A DNA stretch of 44,229 nt from NCBI GenBank assembly GCA_036257535.1, contig DATAFJ010000141.1:1-44229 (forward strand). The letters run 5' to 3'. The notes beneath the pieces were generated by a model, which did not search any database, was not told the DNA's origin, and was given only the letters and a program-made list of their open reading frames with translations. The stretch comes from DATAEE01 sp036257535 (GTDB lineage Bacteria > Acidobacteriota > Vicinamibacteria > Vicinamibacterales > 2-12-FULL-66-21). Shown piece after piece: positions 14,674 to 25,720 of the stretch. How positions within the stretch are numbered: the first letter of the stretch is position 1; each line of letters opens with the position of its first letter. Made by a program: the position numbers and the translations under genes.

Positions 14674-15648
14674 ATGTCGTTTACCGGCACCGGCAAGGTC
14701 TGGATGAATGGCGCCATCGTCGATTGGAACGAGGCGCACGTCCACATCGCATCGCACGTCGTGCACTACGGGAGCGCAGTATTCGAGGGAGCGCGTTGCT
14801 ACGACTCCCCGAAGGGCTCGGCCTGCTTCCGGCTCGACGCTCACATGCGGCGGCTGTACGACTCGGCCAAGATCTATCGGATGGAGCCGAAGGTGGATCG
14901 TGCCACGTTGACCGCGGCCGTCCTCGAGACCATCCGCGCGAACGCGTTCGCAGCCTGCTACATCCGTCCGATCGTTTACCGCGGCTACAGCGCGCTCGGC
15001 GTCAATCCGCTCCCCAATCCTGTCGACATCGCCATCCTGACGTGGGAATGGGGCGCCTATCTCGGCAACGACGCGCTCGAGAAGGGCGTGGACGTCAGGA
15101 TCAGCTCGTGGTCCCGGTCGGCGCCGAACACGTTTCCGGCGCTCGCGAAGACGTCGGCCAACTACGCGAACTCGGCCCTCATCAAGATGGAGGCGATCAC
15201 CGACGGCTACAGCGAAGGGATCGCGCTCGACACGTTCGGATATCTCAGCGAGGGCAGCGGGCAGAACCTCTTCATCATCCGCGACAACGTGATCTACACA
15301 CCGCCGCTGACGGCTTCGATCCTGCCGGGCATCACGCGTGACTCGGTGCTCACGATGGCGCGCGAGCTCGGCTTCCGCGTGCGCGAAGAGATGCTGCCGC
15401 GCGAGCTGATCTACATCGCCGACGAAGTGTTCTTCGCCGGAACGGCCGTCGAGATCACGCCGATTCGATCCGTCGACCGGATCACCATCGGCAGCGGCCG
15501 CCGGGGACCGGTAACGGAAGCCATTCAGCGGACGTTCTTCGACGTCGTCCGCGGCGAGGTCCCGGACACCCACGGCTGGCTGACGTACGTGTACCCGGAC
15601 GAGGCGCGGCGCCGCGAGCCCGAAGCGCTCCGAACCGCGGCCAGATGA
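14674..15648 (+). CDS. ilvE: Branched-chain amino acid aminotransferase IlvE
   Basis: PLP-dependent class IV aminotransferase of 324 aa that makes Val, Leu and Ile from their 2-oxo acids with glutamate. It starts MSFTGTGKVWMNG and has the conserved HYGSAVFEGARCY. The PLP lysine is about K159 in AKTSANYANSALIK. GYSEGIALD and LSEGSGQNLFIIRD follow, with ITRDSVLTMARELG and VFFAGTAVEITPI near the C-terminus. ATG 14674 is preferred over the upstream in-frame ATG 14638 because it has an AAAGGA site and the normal family start. The length matches the family. Confidence 0.96.
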   Translation: MSFTGTGKVWMNGAIVDWNEAHVHIASHVVHYGSAVFEGARCYDSPKGSACFRLDAHMRRLYDSAKIYRMEPKVDRATLTAAVLETIRANAFAACYIRPIVYRGYSALGVNPLPNPVDIAILTWEWGAYLGNDALEKGVDVRISSWSRSAPNTFPALAKTSANYANSALIKMEAITDGYSEGIALDTFGYLSEGSGQNLFIIRDNVIYTPPLTASILPGITRDSVLTMARELGFRVREEMLPRELIYIADEVFFAGTAVEITPIRSVDRITIGSGRRGPVTEAIQRTFFDVVRGEVPDTHGWLTYVYPDEARRREPEALRTAAR

Positions 15649-15650
15649 GC

Positions 15651-15656
15651 TACAAT
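15651..15656 (+). promoter_or_regulatory. Candidate -10 element upstream of the pilT-type gene
   Basis: TACAAT begins 3 nt after the ilvE stop and precedes the palindromic element at 15675-15772. If used, it would place that palindrome in the 5' untranslated region of the pilT-type message. Pattern only; no -35 element is visible. Confidence 0.35.
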
Positions 15657-15674
15657 CAGATCTCCCCGGCAGCG

Positions 15675-15772
15675 AAAAGGGGTCTGACCCCATTTTTACG
15701 AATAACGTAAGAAACCGTTGTTCGTCTCGGCGTTCTTACGCTGTTCGTAAAAACAGGGTCAGACCCTTTCTT
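15675..15772. repeat. Palindromic MITE-like element with GGGTCTGACCC termini
   Basis: A 98-nt imperfect inverted repeat: AAAAGGGGTCTGACCCCATT and its continuation (15675-15713) pairs with 15733-15772, leaving a 19-nt loop. Each end contains the 11-nt palindrome GGGTCTGACCC or GGGTCAGACCC, and inner words TTTTTACGAATAACGTAAGAA and TTCTTACGCTGTTCGTAAAA pair with each other. Its AT-rich core differs from the surrounding DNA. From memory, GGGTCTGACCC-ended elements recur in many bacterial genomes near Y1 (REP-associated) transposases. No such transposase gene is present here. It ends 7 nt before the pilT-type ATG. Confidence 0.85.
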
Positions 15773-15779
15773 CACATCT

Positions 15780-16925
15780 ATGCACATCAACGAGCTGCTC
15801 CAGGCTGCCGTTCAGGCGGGAGCGTCGGACCTTCACGTCAAAGTCGGCAGCTATCCGATGATGCGCGTCCACGGGACGCTGATGCCGGCGACCGAGGCGC
15901 GACGCGTCGAAGTGGCGGATGTCGAGGCGATGGCCGCCACGATCCTCTCGGAGATCCAGCGCCTCCGCTTCGACAAGGACAATGAAGTCGACCTTGCGTA
16001 CATGATCTCCGGCCTCGGCCGGTTCCGCTGCAACATGTACCGGCAGCGCGGCACGATCGGCCTCGTCTTCCGCGTCATCCCGACGCGCGTGCTCAAGATC
16101 GACGAGCTCGGCCTGCCCCCCGTACTCAAGACGATTGCCGAGGAAGAACGCGGGCTGGTGCTCGTGACGGGCACGACCGGCAGCGGCAAGAGCACGACGC
16201 TCGCCGCGCTGCTCGACCACATCAACACCACGAAGTCGTGCCACATCATGACGGTGGAGGATCCGATCGAGTTCCTGCACCGCGACAATCGATCGATCGT
16301 GAACCAGCGGGAAGTGGGCGCCGATACGTCGAGCTTCGCCCGCGCGCTGCGCAGCGCGCTCCGACAGGATCCCGACGTCATCCTCGTGGGCGAGATGCGC
16401 GATTTCGAGACCATCGAGACGGCGCTCGCCGCCGCCGAGACCGGGCACCTCGTGCTGTCTACCCTGCACACGCTCGACGCCACCGAAACGATCAACCGCA
16501 TCATCGCCGTGTTCCCGCCGCATCAGCAGCGTCAGATCCGCCTGCAGCTCGCGAGCGTGCTCAAGGCGGCCATCTCTCAGCGGCTGATTCCGCGCGCCGA
16601 CGCGCGCGGCCGCGTGCCGGCCGTTGAAGTCCTGATCGGCACCGCCTTCGTGCGCGACTGCATCGTCGACAAGGAGAAGACGAGCATGATTCCCGGCGCG
16701 ATCGCCGCCGGCACGTCGCAGTACGGTATGCAGACGTTCGACCAGTCGATCTTCAGTCTGTACGCGAGCGGATACATCACACTCGACGAGGCGCTGCGGT
16801 GGGCGTCGAACGTCAACGAGTTCAAGCTCAAGGTCCAGGGGATCTCGACGACCGGCGATGCCGCGCGCGATCAGATGGCGTCCCAGGTCCTCGGCGGACC
16901 CGAAATCACGAGGTTTGGCTCCTGA
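15780..16925 (+). CDS. PilT/PilU-type twitching motility ATPase
   Basis: Hexameric ATPase of 381 aa of the type IV pilus retraction family, acting at the cytoplasmic base of the pilus. The N-terminal PAS-like domain opens with INELLQAAVQAGASDLHVKVG. Walker A is G131-TTGSGKST139. The Asp box follows with MTVEDPIEFLHRDN, Walker B has DPDVILVGEMRDFETIETAL, and the His box is THTLDA-like (STLHTLDA). LIPRADARGRVPAVEVL is typical of PilT/PilU, but the classic AIRNLIRE motif of PilT is replaced (KEKTSMIPGAI), which leans towards PilU or a divergent paralogue. A palindromic element fills the leader. Other pilus genes are not in this window. Confidence 0.92.
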   Translation: MHINELLQAAVQAGASDLHVKVGSYPMMRVHGTLMPATEARRVEVADVEAMAATILSEIQRLRFDKDNEVDLAYMISGLGRFRCNMYRQRGTIGLVFRVIPTRVLKIDELGLPPVLKTIAEEERGLVLVTGTTGSGKSTTLAALLDHINTTKSCHIMTVEDPIEFLHRDNRSIVNQREVGADTSSFARALRSALRQDPDVILVGEMRDFETIETALAAAETGHLVLSTLHTLDATETINRIIAVFPPHQQRQIRLQLASVLKAAISQRLIPRADARGRVPAVEVLIGTAFVRDCIVDKEKTSMIPGAIAAGTSQYGMQTFDQSIFSLYASGYITLDEALRWASNVNEFKLKVQGISTTGDAARDQMASQVLGGPEITRFGS

Positions 16926-17385
16926 CGCCTATACCGCCGCGCTGTCGCTGCTCGCCCGCCGCGAGCTGTCGGCCGCCCAGCTCCGCCAGCGCCTGAAGGC
17001 CCGGCACTTCCCCGACAGCGAGATCGACGCATCGATCAATCGGCTCCGCGAATCGCGCGCGCTGGACGATGCGCGCGTGGCGCGCGCGTACGCGCGGACG
17101 GCTGCCGGCGTGAAGAGGCGCGGCCGCGCCCGCGTCATGCGTGAGATCGAGGCGATGGGCATCGATCGGGCAACCGCGCGCGAAGCCGTCGCGGAAACGT
17201 TCGACGCGCTCGACGAGGACGGGTTGATCGTCCGCGCGCTCGACCGCAAGCTGCGGGGACGGCGAGTCAGGGACGCCGCCGAGTTCCGCAGGCTCTACGC
17301 GTTTCTCATGCGACAGGGGTTTGAAGCTGGAAAGATCGGCAAGGCGCTGAAGGACAGAGGCGGCAAGGCGTTTGACGATGTGTAG
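16915..17385 (+). CDS. recX: Regulatory protein RecX
   Basis: Small helical protein of about 156 aa, related to RecX, which binds RecA filaments and limits recombinase activity. Three-helix repeat motifs are visible: LLARRELSAAQLRQRL, then RLRESRALDDARVARAYART, and RVMREIEAMGIDRATAREAV with a C-terminal LMRQGFEAGKIGKAL. The start is uncertain. TTG 16915 gives LAPDAYTAAL as N-terminus and overlaps the last 11 nt of the pilT-type gene. The open frame extends to an ATG at 16858, but those residues look like a shadow of the pilT-type gene. recA is not in the window. Confidence 0.85.
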   Translation: MAPDAYTAALSLLARRELSAAQLRQRLKARHFPDSEIDASINRLRESRALDDARVARAYARTAAGVKRRGRARVMREIEAMGIDRATAREAVAETFDALDEDGLIVRALDRKLRGRRVRDAAEFRRLYAFLMRQGFEAGKIGKALKDRGGKAFDDV

Positions 17386-17407
17386 GACGCGCCAGCAACG
17401 GACGCGG

Positions 17408-17413
17408 TACAAT
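17408..17413 (+). promoter_or_regulatory. -10 element of alaS
   Basis: TACAAT ends 8 nt before the alaS ATG at 17422. A normal start site would fall at or next to the ATG, implying a leaderless or nearly leaderless message. No Shine-Dalgarno sequence is visible in that gap, which agrees with this. Confidence 0.5.
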
Positions 17414-17421
17414 CACGATCG

Positions 17422-20124
17422 ATGACGTCCGCCGAGATCCGTGCCAGCTTTCTGAAGTACTTCGAGCGCCAGGGGCACCGCATCGTCCCGAGCTCCTCGC
17501 TCGTGCCGCATGACGACCCGTCGCTGCTCTTCACCAACGCCGGGATGAACCAGTTCAAGGACGTGTTCCTCGGCAAGGAGCAGCGCGGCTACCGCCGCGC
17601 GGCGTCATCGCAGAAGTGCATGCGGGTCAGCGGAAAGCACAACGATCTCGACAACGTCGGGCCGTCGCTGCGCCACCACACGTTTTTCGAGATGCTCGGC
17701 AACTTCTCGTTCGGCGACTACTTCAAGCGAGAGGCCATTCCATTCGCGTGGGAGTTGCTCACGAGCGTCTGGAAGCTGCCACCCGATCGACTGTATCCAA
17801 CGATTTTCAAAGGTGAAGGCGGCATCCCGCGCGACGAGGAGGCGCACGCGGCGTGGACCGGACTCGTGCGGGCATCGCGGATCAGCGAGCTCGGGCTGGC
17901 AGAGAACTTCTGGGCCATGGGCGACACCGGCCCGTGCGGCCGCTGCTCGGAAATCCACTACTTCCGCGGCAACGAGATCCCCTGTCCTGAGCCGGTGTGC
18001 CGCGGTCTCGACTGCTCGTGCGATCGCTACGTCGAGATCTGGAACAACGTTTTCATGGAATTCGACCGTCAGCCCGACGGCGAGCTGAGGCCGCTGCCGG
18101 CGTTGTCCGTCGACACGGGCATGGGCCTCGAGCGCATCACGGCGGTACTCCAGGGAAAGATCGCCAACTACGACACGGACCTGTTCACGCCGCTCCTCGC
18201 TGCCATAGGCGAGCGTTCGGGACGACGCTACCGCGCCACGATCGACGACCCGGACGACGTGTCGATGCGGGTCATCGCGGACCATATCAGGGCCACGACA
18301 TTCCTGATCGCGGACGGCGTCGTGCCGTCGAACGAGTGGCGCGGATACGTCCTGCGCAAGATCATGCGGCGCGCAATGCGCCACGGTAAGAAGCTCCGCC
18401 TGACCGAGCCCTTCCTCCACACGCTCGTCGACGTCCTCGTGCGCGAGATGGGCGATGCGTATCCCGAACTGGGGCGCAACCGCGACTCTGTGGTGCAGGT
18501 CATCAGAAACGAGGAGGACCGATTCGACGCCGTTCTCAACGCCGGCCTCCCGCGGCTGGAAGCGGCGATCGATCGCGCGCTGGGCGGCAACCGCGTCATC
18601 CCGGGCGAAGAGATCTTCCGTCTCTACGATTCGCTGGGCATGCCGCTCGATTTCGTCGAGGACATCGCGGCCCAGCGCGGCGTCGGCCTGGACCGCGAAG
18701 GCTACGAGCGCGCGATGGAGGGCCAGCGCGAAAAGGCGCGCGCCGGAAGCGCGTTCGAGGCGAAGCGGGCCATCGAGTTCGAGTACGAATCGGATGCGGC
18801 CAGGGCGGCAGCGCTGGCGCCCGGCGATCGATTCGAGGGCTACACGACGACGCGCGCCACTGACGTGCCGATCGTGGCGATTTTCGATGCTTCCCGTCGT
18901 CAGACGACAGCACTGGGGCCGGACGCCGAAGGGTTCCTCGTTCTCGAACGGTCTCCCTTCTATCTGGAGGCGGGCGGACAGGTCTCCGACAGCGGCCGGA
19001 TTTCTTCCGAGTCCGGAGGGTCGACAGCCGTCGTTCAGGGTCTGACTCGTCTGGCGCCGGGCGGACCGCGGGCGCATCGCGTGCGTGTCGAGCGCGGAAC
19101 ACTGCGCGAAGGCGACCAGGTCACGGCCGAAGTGGACGACGCGGCGCGCGATGCGACCAGGCGCAATCACACGGCCACGCATCTGCTCCACGCGGCGCTG
19201 CGGCACGTGCTCGGCAGCCACGTCAAGCAGGCGGGGTCGCTCGTGGCGCCGGACCGGCTGCGATTCGATTTCGTCCACTTCGCGCCGCTCAACCCGGACG
19301 AGCTGAATCGCATCGAGCGATTGGTCAACGAGCAGATCTACCGCAACACGCCGGTGCAGACCGAAGTGCGCGACACGCAGGAGGCGATCGCCGGGGGCGC
19401 GATGGCGCTCTTCGGCGAGAAGTACGGCGACCGCGTCCGGGTGGTCACCGTTCCCGGGTTCAGCGTGGAGCTGTGCGGCGGAACGCATTGCCGTGCGACG
19501 GGCGACATCGGCTTCTTCGCCATTACGCAGGAAACGGGTGTGGCCGCAGGCGTCCGGCGCATCGAAGCGCTCACGGGCGAAGGGGCCGTCCGGCACTACG
19601 AGAGCCAGCGCGACGCGCTGGCGAGTATGCTCGAAGCCATCGGCGCCGCGCCCGACCAGGCGATGGACGCCGTCCGGCGCCTTCAGAGCGACATCAAGCG
19701 GCTCCAGCGCGAGAACGAGCAGCTGAAGATGCGCGCGGCGCTCGGAGGCGCAGGGTCGGCGGCGGCAGCGGACGACACGGTCGACATCGACGGCGTCAAG
19801 CTCGTTGCGCGCAAGGTGGCGGGGCTCGAAAAGGGCGCGCTGCGCGGCCTCTCGGACTCGCTGCGCGACCGTCTCCCGAGTGGCGTCGTCGTGCTCGCGT
19901 CCGACAACGACGGCAAGGTCGCGCTCATCGTCTCGGTCACGAAGGATCTTGCCGGCCGCGTCCACGCCGGCAACGTCGTCAAACGGATCGCGCCCATCGT
20001 CGGCGGAGGCGGCGGCGGACGCCCTGACTTCGCGGAAGCGGGTGGCAAGGATGCCGGGCGCATCGACGAGCTCCTGGCGAAAAGCCGCGACGTCGTGCGT
20101 GAAATGCTCGGCCAACAGAATTGA
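17422..20124 (+). CDS. alaS: Alanyl-tRNA synthetase
   Basis: Class II aminoacyl-tRNA synthetase of 900 aa that charges tRNA-Ala in the cytoplasm. The aminoacylation core starts SAEIRASFLKYFERQGH and has FTNAGMNQFKDVFLG (motif 1 area) and HHTFFEMLGNFSFGDYFK (motif 2), with TGMGLERITAVLQG as motif 3. The editing domain carries the zinc site H583-TATH587 and C685-GGTHC690. A C-terminal coiled coil (RLQSDIKRLQRENEQLKMRA) leads to the C-Ala/DHH-associated domain ending in GGGGGGRPDFAEAGGKD. It also has a zinc-knuckle-like insertion near residue 170-210 (CGRCSEIHYF, CPEPVCRGLDCSCD). The ATG 17422 follows a -10 element very closely. Confidence 0.98.
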   Translation: MTSAEIRASFLKYFERQGHRIVPSSSLVPHDDPSLLFTNAGMNQFKDVFLGKEQRGYRRAASSQKCMRVSGKHNDLDNVGPSLRHHTFFEMLGNFSFGDYFKREAIPFAWELLTSVWKLPPDRLYPTIFKGEGGIPRDEEAHAAWTGLVRASRISELGLAENFWAMGDTGPCGRCSEIHYFRGNEIPCPEPVCRGLDCSCDRYVEIWNNVFMEFDRQPDGELRPLPALSVDTGMGLERITAVLQGKIANYDTDLFTPLLAAIGERSGRRYRATIDDPDDVSMRVIADHIRATTFLIADGVVPSNEWRGYVLRKIMRRAMRHGKKLRLTEPFLHTLVDVLVREMGDAYPELGRNRDSVVQVIRNEEDRFDAVLNAGLPRLEAAIDRALGGNRVIPGEEIFRLYDSLGMPLDFVEDIAAQRGVGLDREGYERAMEGQREKARAGSAFEAKRAIEFEYESDAARAAALAPGDRFEGYTTTRATDVPIVAIFDASRRQTTALGPDAEGFLVLERSPFYLEAGGQVSDSGRISSESGGSTAVVQGLTRLAPGGPRAHRVRVERGTLREGDQVTAEVDDAARDATRRNHTATHLLHAALRHVLGSHVKQAGSLVAPDRLRFDFVHFAPLNPDELNRIERLVNEQIYRNTPVQTEVRDTQEAIAGGAMALFGEKYGDRVRVVTVPGFSVELCGGTHCRATGDIGFFAITQETGVAAGVRRIEALTGEGAVRHYESQRDALASMLEAIGAAPDQAMDAVRRLQSDIKRLQRENEQLKMRAALGGAGSAAAADDTVDIDGVKLVARKVAGLEKGALRGLSDSLRDRLPSGVVVLASDNDGKVALIVSVTKDLAGRVHAGNVVKRIAPIVGGGGGGRPDFAEAGGKDAGRIDELLAKSRDVVREMLGQQN

Positions 20125-20273
20125 AACCGGCGTTGTCGAAAGCGAACATCGATGCCGGATGCGTCCGAACTCCGAAAACTGGCTTTCCTCTAAGATCAAT
20201 ATTATCAATCACTTAACAGGTCGACGCTGCAGGGCCCGACCGGCCGGTGGCTTGCTCCATCCGGTGGCATCCG
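20125..20273. other. Intergenic gap between alaS and the lytic transglycosylase
   Basis: A 149-nt gap with a locally AT-rich patch around 20190-20220 (TCAATATTATCAATC) that could hold a promoter for the transglycosylase gene. No clear hairpin terminator, RNA gene or open reading frame is visible. Confidence 0.4.
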
Positions 20274-20948
20274 ATGAAGGCCCTTCGCGCGCTCGTGGCT
20301 GGCGTCCTGTGTCTGCTCGCGGTTCCGGCCGTGGTCCAGGCGCAGATCTACTCGTGGCGCGACCCGGAGGGCCGGCTCGTCCTGTCCGACCGGCCGCTCG
20401 TCAAAGGAGCCGAAGTCCACTCCTTTGCCGTCAGTAACGGGGCCACGGTGAGGACGAGCAGCAAGGTCATCTCGAAGCGTGCCTCGCGATACGACCATTT
20501 CGTGGTGGCGCACGCTCGCGATCAGGGGATCAGGCCGGACCTGGTGCGCGCCGTCATCCAGGCGGAATCGGCTTACAACCCGTGGGCCCTTTCGATCAAG
20601 GGCGCCATGGGGCTCATGCAGCTGATGCCTCAGACCGCCGCCGAGCACGGCGTCGTGAATGCCTACGACCCCGAGGAGAACATCCGCGGGGGAGTCCGCT
20701 ATCTCCGTCAGCTCCTCGACCGGTACGAGAACAACGAAGAACTGGCGCTTGCGGCGTACAACGCCGGGCCGACGGCCGTTGAGCGATACGGACGGCAAAT
20801 ACCGCCCTACCGCGAGACGCGCAGCTACGTCGCGAAGATCAAGAACACCACTGGCCGATCCAAACCGGATCGCGTGTATCGCGTCGTCGAGCTCGTCGAT
20901 GGCCGCGAGGTCGTCCGCTACACCAACGTCAAGCCAAACGATCGCTAG
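20274..20948 (+). CDS. Lytic transglycosylase (SLT domain) with DUF4124-like N-terminus
   Basis: Secreted peptidoglycan lyase of 224 aa. Residues 1-22 form a signal peptide (MKALRALVAGVLCLLAVPAV, cleaved after VQA). Residues about 24-50 resemble DUF4124 (IYSWRDPEGRLVLSDRPL). The SLT domain has the catalytic glutamate at E98 in QAESAYNPWALSIKGAMG, LMQLMPQTAAEHG, and LALAAYNAGPTAVERYG. A tail with YVAKIKNTTG follows. ATG 20274 is taken as start because it begins the signal peptide; an in-frame start 27 nt upstream is less likely. It would cut MurNAc-GlcNAc bonds in the periplasm. The S4-domain gene begins 21 nt downstream. Confidence 0.93.
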   Translation: MKALRALVAGVLCLLAVPAVVQAQIYSWRDPEGRLVLSDRPLVKGAEVHSFAVSNGATVRTSSKVISKRASRYDHFVVAHARDQGIRPDLVRAVIQAESAYNPWALSIKGAMGLMQLMPQTAAEHGVVNAYDPEENIRGGVRYLRQLLDRYENNEELALAAYNAGPTAVERYGRQIPPYRETRSYVAKIKNTTGRSKPDRVYRVVELVDGREVVRYTNVKPNDR

Positions 20949-20969
20949 CCTGTCAGAATAGAAACCGAG

Positions 20970-21350
20970 ATGACCTCGGTCCGCGTCGACGTGTGGCTGG
21001 ACGTCGCCTGCCTCTTCCGCACGCGATCCGAGGCAAAGCGGGCGTGCGAAGGCGGCAAGGTCGAGGTCAACGGCGGGAGCGCCAAGCCGCACCGTGAAGT
21101 GCGTCCCGGAGACGAGATCGTGCTTTCGCGGCCGCTCGGCCGGCGTCAGCGCGTGCGCGTCGCGGCTCTGGCCGACAGGCACCTGCCCAGGGCCGAAGCC
21201 CGCAAGTTGTACGAGGATCTAACGCCGCCCCCTTCGCCCGAGGAAATCGAGCTGCGCCGCCTCGAACGGCTGTCGCGCCCGGTCCTCCCGGCATGGGGCC
21301 GGGACAAACGCCAGCGAAGGCTGGTCCGGCGGCTCAAAGGCCGCCCGTAG
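20970..21350 (+). CDS. S4-domain RNA-binding protein, Hsp15-like
   Basis: Protein of 126 aa with an N-terminal S4 RNA-binding fold (about residues 4-60): RVDVWLDVACLFRTRSEAKR, then EGGKVEVNGGSAKPHREVR and GDEIVLSRP. The C-terminal half is rich in Arg and Lys and holds PPPSPEEIELRRLERLSRP. Relatives such as Hsp15 (HslR) bind free 50S subunits with nascent chains and help recycle them. Its position next to rpsT fits a ribosome-linked job. The ATG at 20970 lies 21 nt after the transglycosylase stop. Confidence 0.85.
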   Translation: MTSVRVDVWLDVACLFRTRSEAKRACEGGKVEVNGGSAKPHREVRPGDEIVLSRPLGRRQRVRVAALADRHLPRAEARKLYEDLTPPPSPEEIELRRLERLSRPVLPAWGRDKRQRRLVRRLKGRP

Positions 21351-21352
21351 GC

Positions 21353-21358
21353 TATAAT
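21353..21358 (+). promoter_or_regulatory. -10 element of rpsT
   Basis: A perfect TATAAT overlaps the end of the S4-domain gene region and precedes the rpsT start by 38 nt. An AGGAG ribosome-binding site (21380-21384) lies in the resulting leader. No clear -35 element. Confidence 0.6.
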
Positions 21359-21396
21359 GACTGGTTCCGTTTTTCGCTCAGGAGTTGACTGTAACA

Positions 21397-21666
21397 GTGG
21401 CAATCAGGCACAAGTCGGCACAGAAGGCTCATCGGCAGAATCTCGTACGTCGTGAGGCCAATCGTCAGGTCCGCAGCCGCCTGCGCACCGCTCTCAAGGA
21501 CATCCGCTCGGCCATCGACGCCGGCGACCAGAAGAGGGCACGCGCCGCGCTGAACGAGACCGTATCGCTCATCGACAAGATGGCGGGCAAGGGCATCATC
21601 CACGTCAACGCCGCGGGGCGTTACAAGTCGCGGATCGCCAAGCGGCTCAAGACCGCCTCCGCGTAG
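21397..21666 (+). CDS. rpsT: 30S ribosomal protein S20
   Basis: Basic helical protein of 89 aa that binds 16S rRNA early in 30S assembly. It has AIRHKSAQKAHRQNLVRREA at the N-terminus, ALKDIRSAIDAGD in the middle and the family end KGIIHVNAAGRYKSRIAKRL. Start is GTG 21397, giving MAIRHKSAQK, the normal N-terminus; the AGGAG site lies 12 nt upstream. A TTG at 21385 is directly next to that site and is unlikely. Its last 20 nt overlap the 3' end of convergent holA. Confidence 0.96.
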   Translation: MAIRHKSAQKAHRQNLVRREANRQVRSRLRTALKDIRSAIDAGDQKRARAALNETVSLIDKMAGKGIIHVNAAGRYKSRIAKRLKTASA

Positions 21667-22639
21667 CCTGGCACAGCTCCACCACCAGACGCTCGAGCAG
21701 CACGCGCGGGTCGCCGCCCGATGACTTGATCGCCTGATCGGTCCTGAAAACCGCACCGATGGCGTCGCGGGCGCCCGACGGGTTCGCGCGCGCGAGCCGG
21801 TCGCGTGCTACCCAGGCGAGCTGCCCCAGCATCAGGTACGGGACGACGCCGGCGTCGAGCGCGAGCGCCAGCTCGCGGAGCGCCGTCGCCGCGTCCCCGC
21901 GCTCGATCGCGTTCGGCACGGCCCAGCGATCCTGGGACGTCTTGCCGCTCGCAACCTCTTCGGCGTCCTCGCGCGTCAGCCGCGTTCGCTCCCCCGCAAA
22001 CGCCAGCAGTCTGTCCACGTCCGCGCGCAGCCTCGTCATGTCCGCACCGGCGCGTTCGGCGAGGAACCGCGCGGCATCCGGATCGACGGTCCGGCCGGCC
22101 GACTTCGCCTCGCGCTGCACCCAGTCCTGCGCCTGTCGAATGATCTGTCCGAGCTCCCCGCCGCGAATCTCGCGATCCGACTTGAACCCCCACGCTTCCA
22201 CGACGGTGGCCTGTTTGTAGAGCGCCTTCGTGAGCCGGCGCGTCTTGTCGACGTCGGCCGCCACCAGGACCAGCGTCGTCTCGGGAACCGGACCGGCGAC
22301 GTACTGCTCCAACGCTCCCATCTCGGCGGTCCGCTCGTCTTCCGTGCCGGCCCGCGCCGGCTTCAGCCACTTCTCGGCTCGCATCACGACGACGATCCGG
22401 CGCGGCGCCATCATCGGCATCGTCCGCGATGCCTCGACGACGGCTTCAGGCGTGACGCCTTTGTCGGTCGCGTGAAACCGATCGTGGTTGAACGCCCGAA
22501 GATCGTCCTCGACGAGCGACGTGAACTCATTGGCCAGGACGCACAGCGCGCGCTCGTCGTCTCCGACGAGCAGGTAGACCGGGGCGGGCTTACCAGCTGC
22601 TATGTCCTTGCGGACGTCGTCGTAGCGGCGTGTGGGCAT
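21647..22639 (-). CDS. holA: DNA polymerase III subunit delta
   Basis: Clamp-loader subunit of 330 aa that opens the sliding clamp. It begins MPTRRYDDVRKDIAAGKPAP with VYLLVGDDERAL, the family start. A central AAA-like fold has TMPMMAPRRIVVVMRAEKWL and TTLVLVAADVDKTRRL, followed by SDREIRGGELGQIIRQ and FLAERAGADMTRLRADVDRL. The C-terminal helical domain has ALRELALALDAGVVPYLMLG and ends ERLVVELCQATRRRS. It lies 5 nt after lptE in the common leuS-lptE-holA arrangement. Its 3' end runs 20 nt into convergent rpsT. Confidence 0.93.
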   Translation of the reverse strand: MPTRRYDDVRKDIAAGKPAPVYLLVGDDERALCVLANEFTSLVEDDLRAFNHDRFHATDKGVTPEAVVEASRTMPMMAPRRIVVVMRAEKWLKPARAGTEDERTAEMGALEQYVAGPVPETTLVLVAADVDKTRRLTKALYKQATVVEAWGFKSDREIRGGELGQIIRQAQDWVQREAKSAGRTVDPDAARFLAERAGADMTRLRADVDRLLAFAGERTRLTREDAEEVASGKTSQDRWAVPNAIERGDAATALRELALALDAGVVPYLMLGQLAWVARDRLARANPSGARDAIGAVFRTDQAIKSSGGDPRVLLERLVVELCQATRRRS

Positions 22640-23161
22640 TTAGGCTAGAACGCCTCGAGGATCGCGCTCACGGCACTCCTCGCGAAGTTCGTGGCGAGCC
22701 GCTCGACGGCGTTGGCGTTCTGGCCGAAGAAAGCGTTGGGATCGACGGCCGTCACCCCGGTCGTCACCTCGTACTCCTCGCGGAACTGCATCGACGGATT
22801 CGTCCAGAGCACCTTTCCGGTGGCCACTTCCTTGAACTCGATACGGGCGGACATGAGCACCGCGTAGCGCGACGCCTGGCGCTCGTCAGTGAAGCTTGCC
22901 GGCGCGATCGTGATTGAGGTGATTTCGCCGGTCAGGAGACCGTCGACGCCGGTCGAGTCGGGCAGCACCTTGTAACGGCCGCGGCCAATCAGCTCGGAGC
23001 GGACCTTCTCCGTCACCCGTTGCTCGATCTCGAAGACCGGCGTGCTGTTGCCGAACATCGGCACGCCTATCGTCTTGATCGACGGCGGCAGAAACGAGCC
23101 GCGGCCGGCGAGCGAATAGCCGCACCCCGCCAGGGCGAGGACAGCCACGAGCACGGAGCAC

Positions 23162-25699
<2,538 letters not shown>

Positions 25700-25720
25700 C
25701 TACACGAATTATATCTGACG

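Noticed and set aside
17605..20208. 867-codon open frame on the minus strand
   Set aside because: It lies entirely antisense to alaS. GC-rich codon usage leaves antisense frames open, the translation is Arg/His/Asp-rich and has no domain features, and alaS is complete and canonical.
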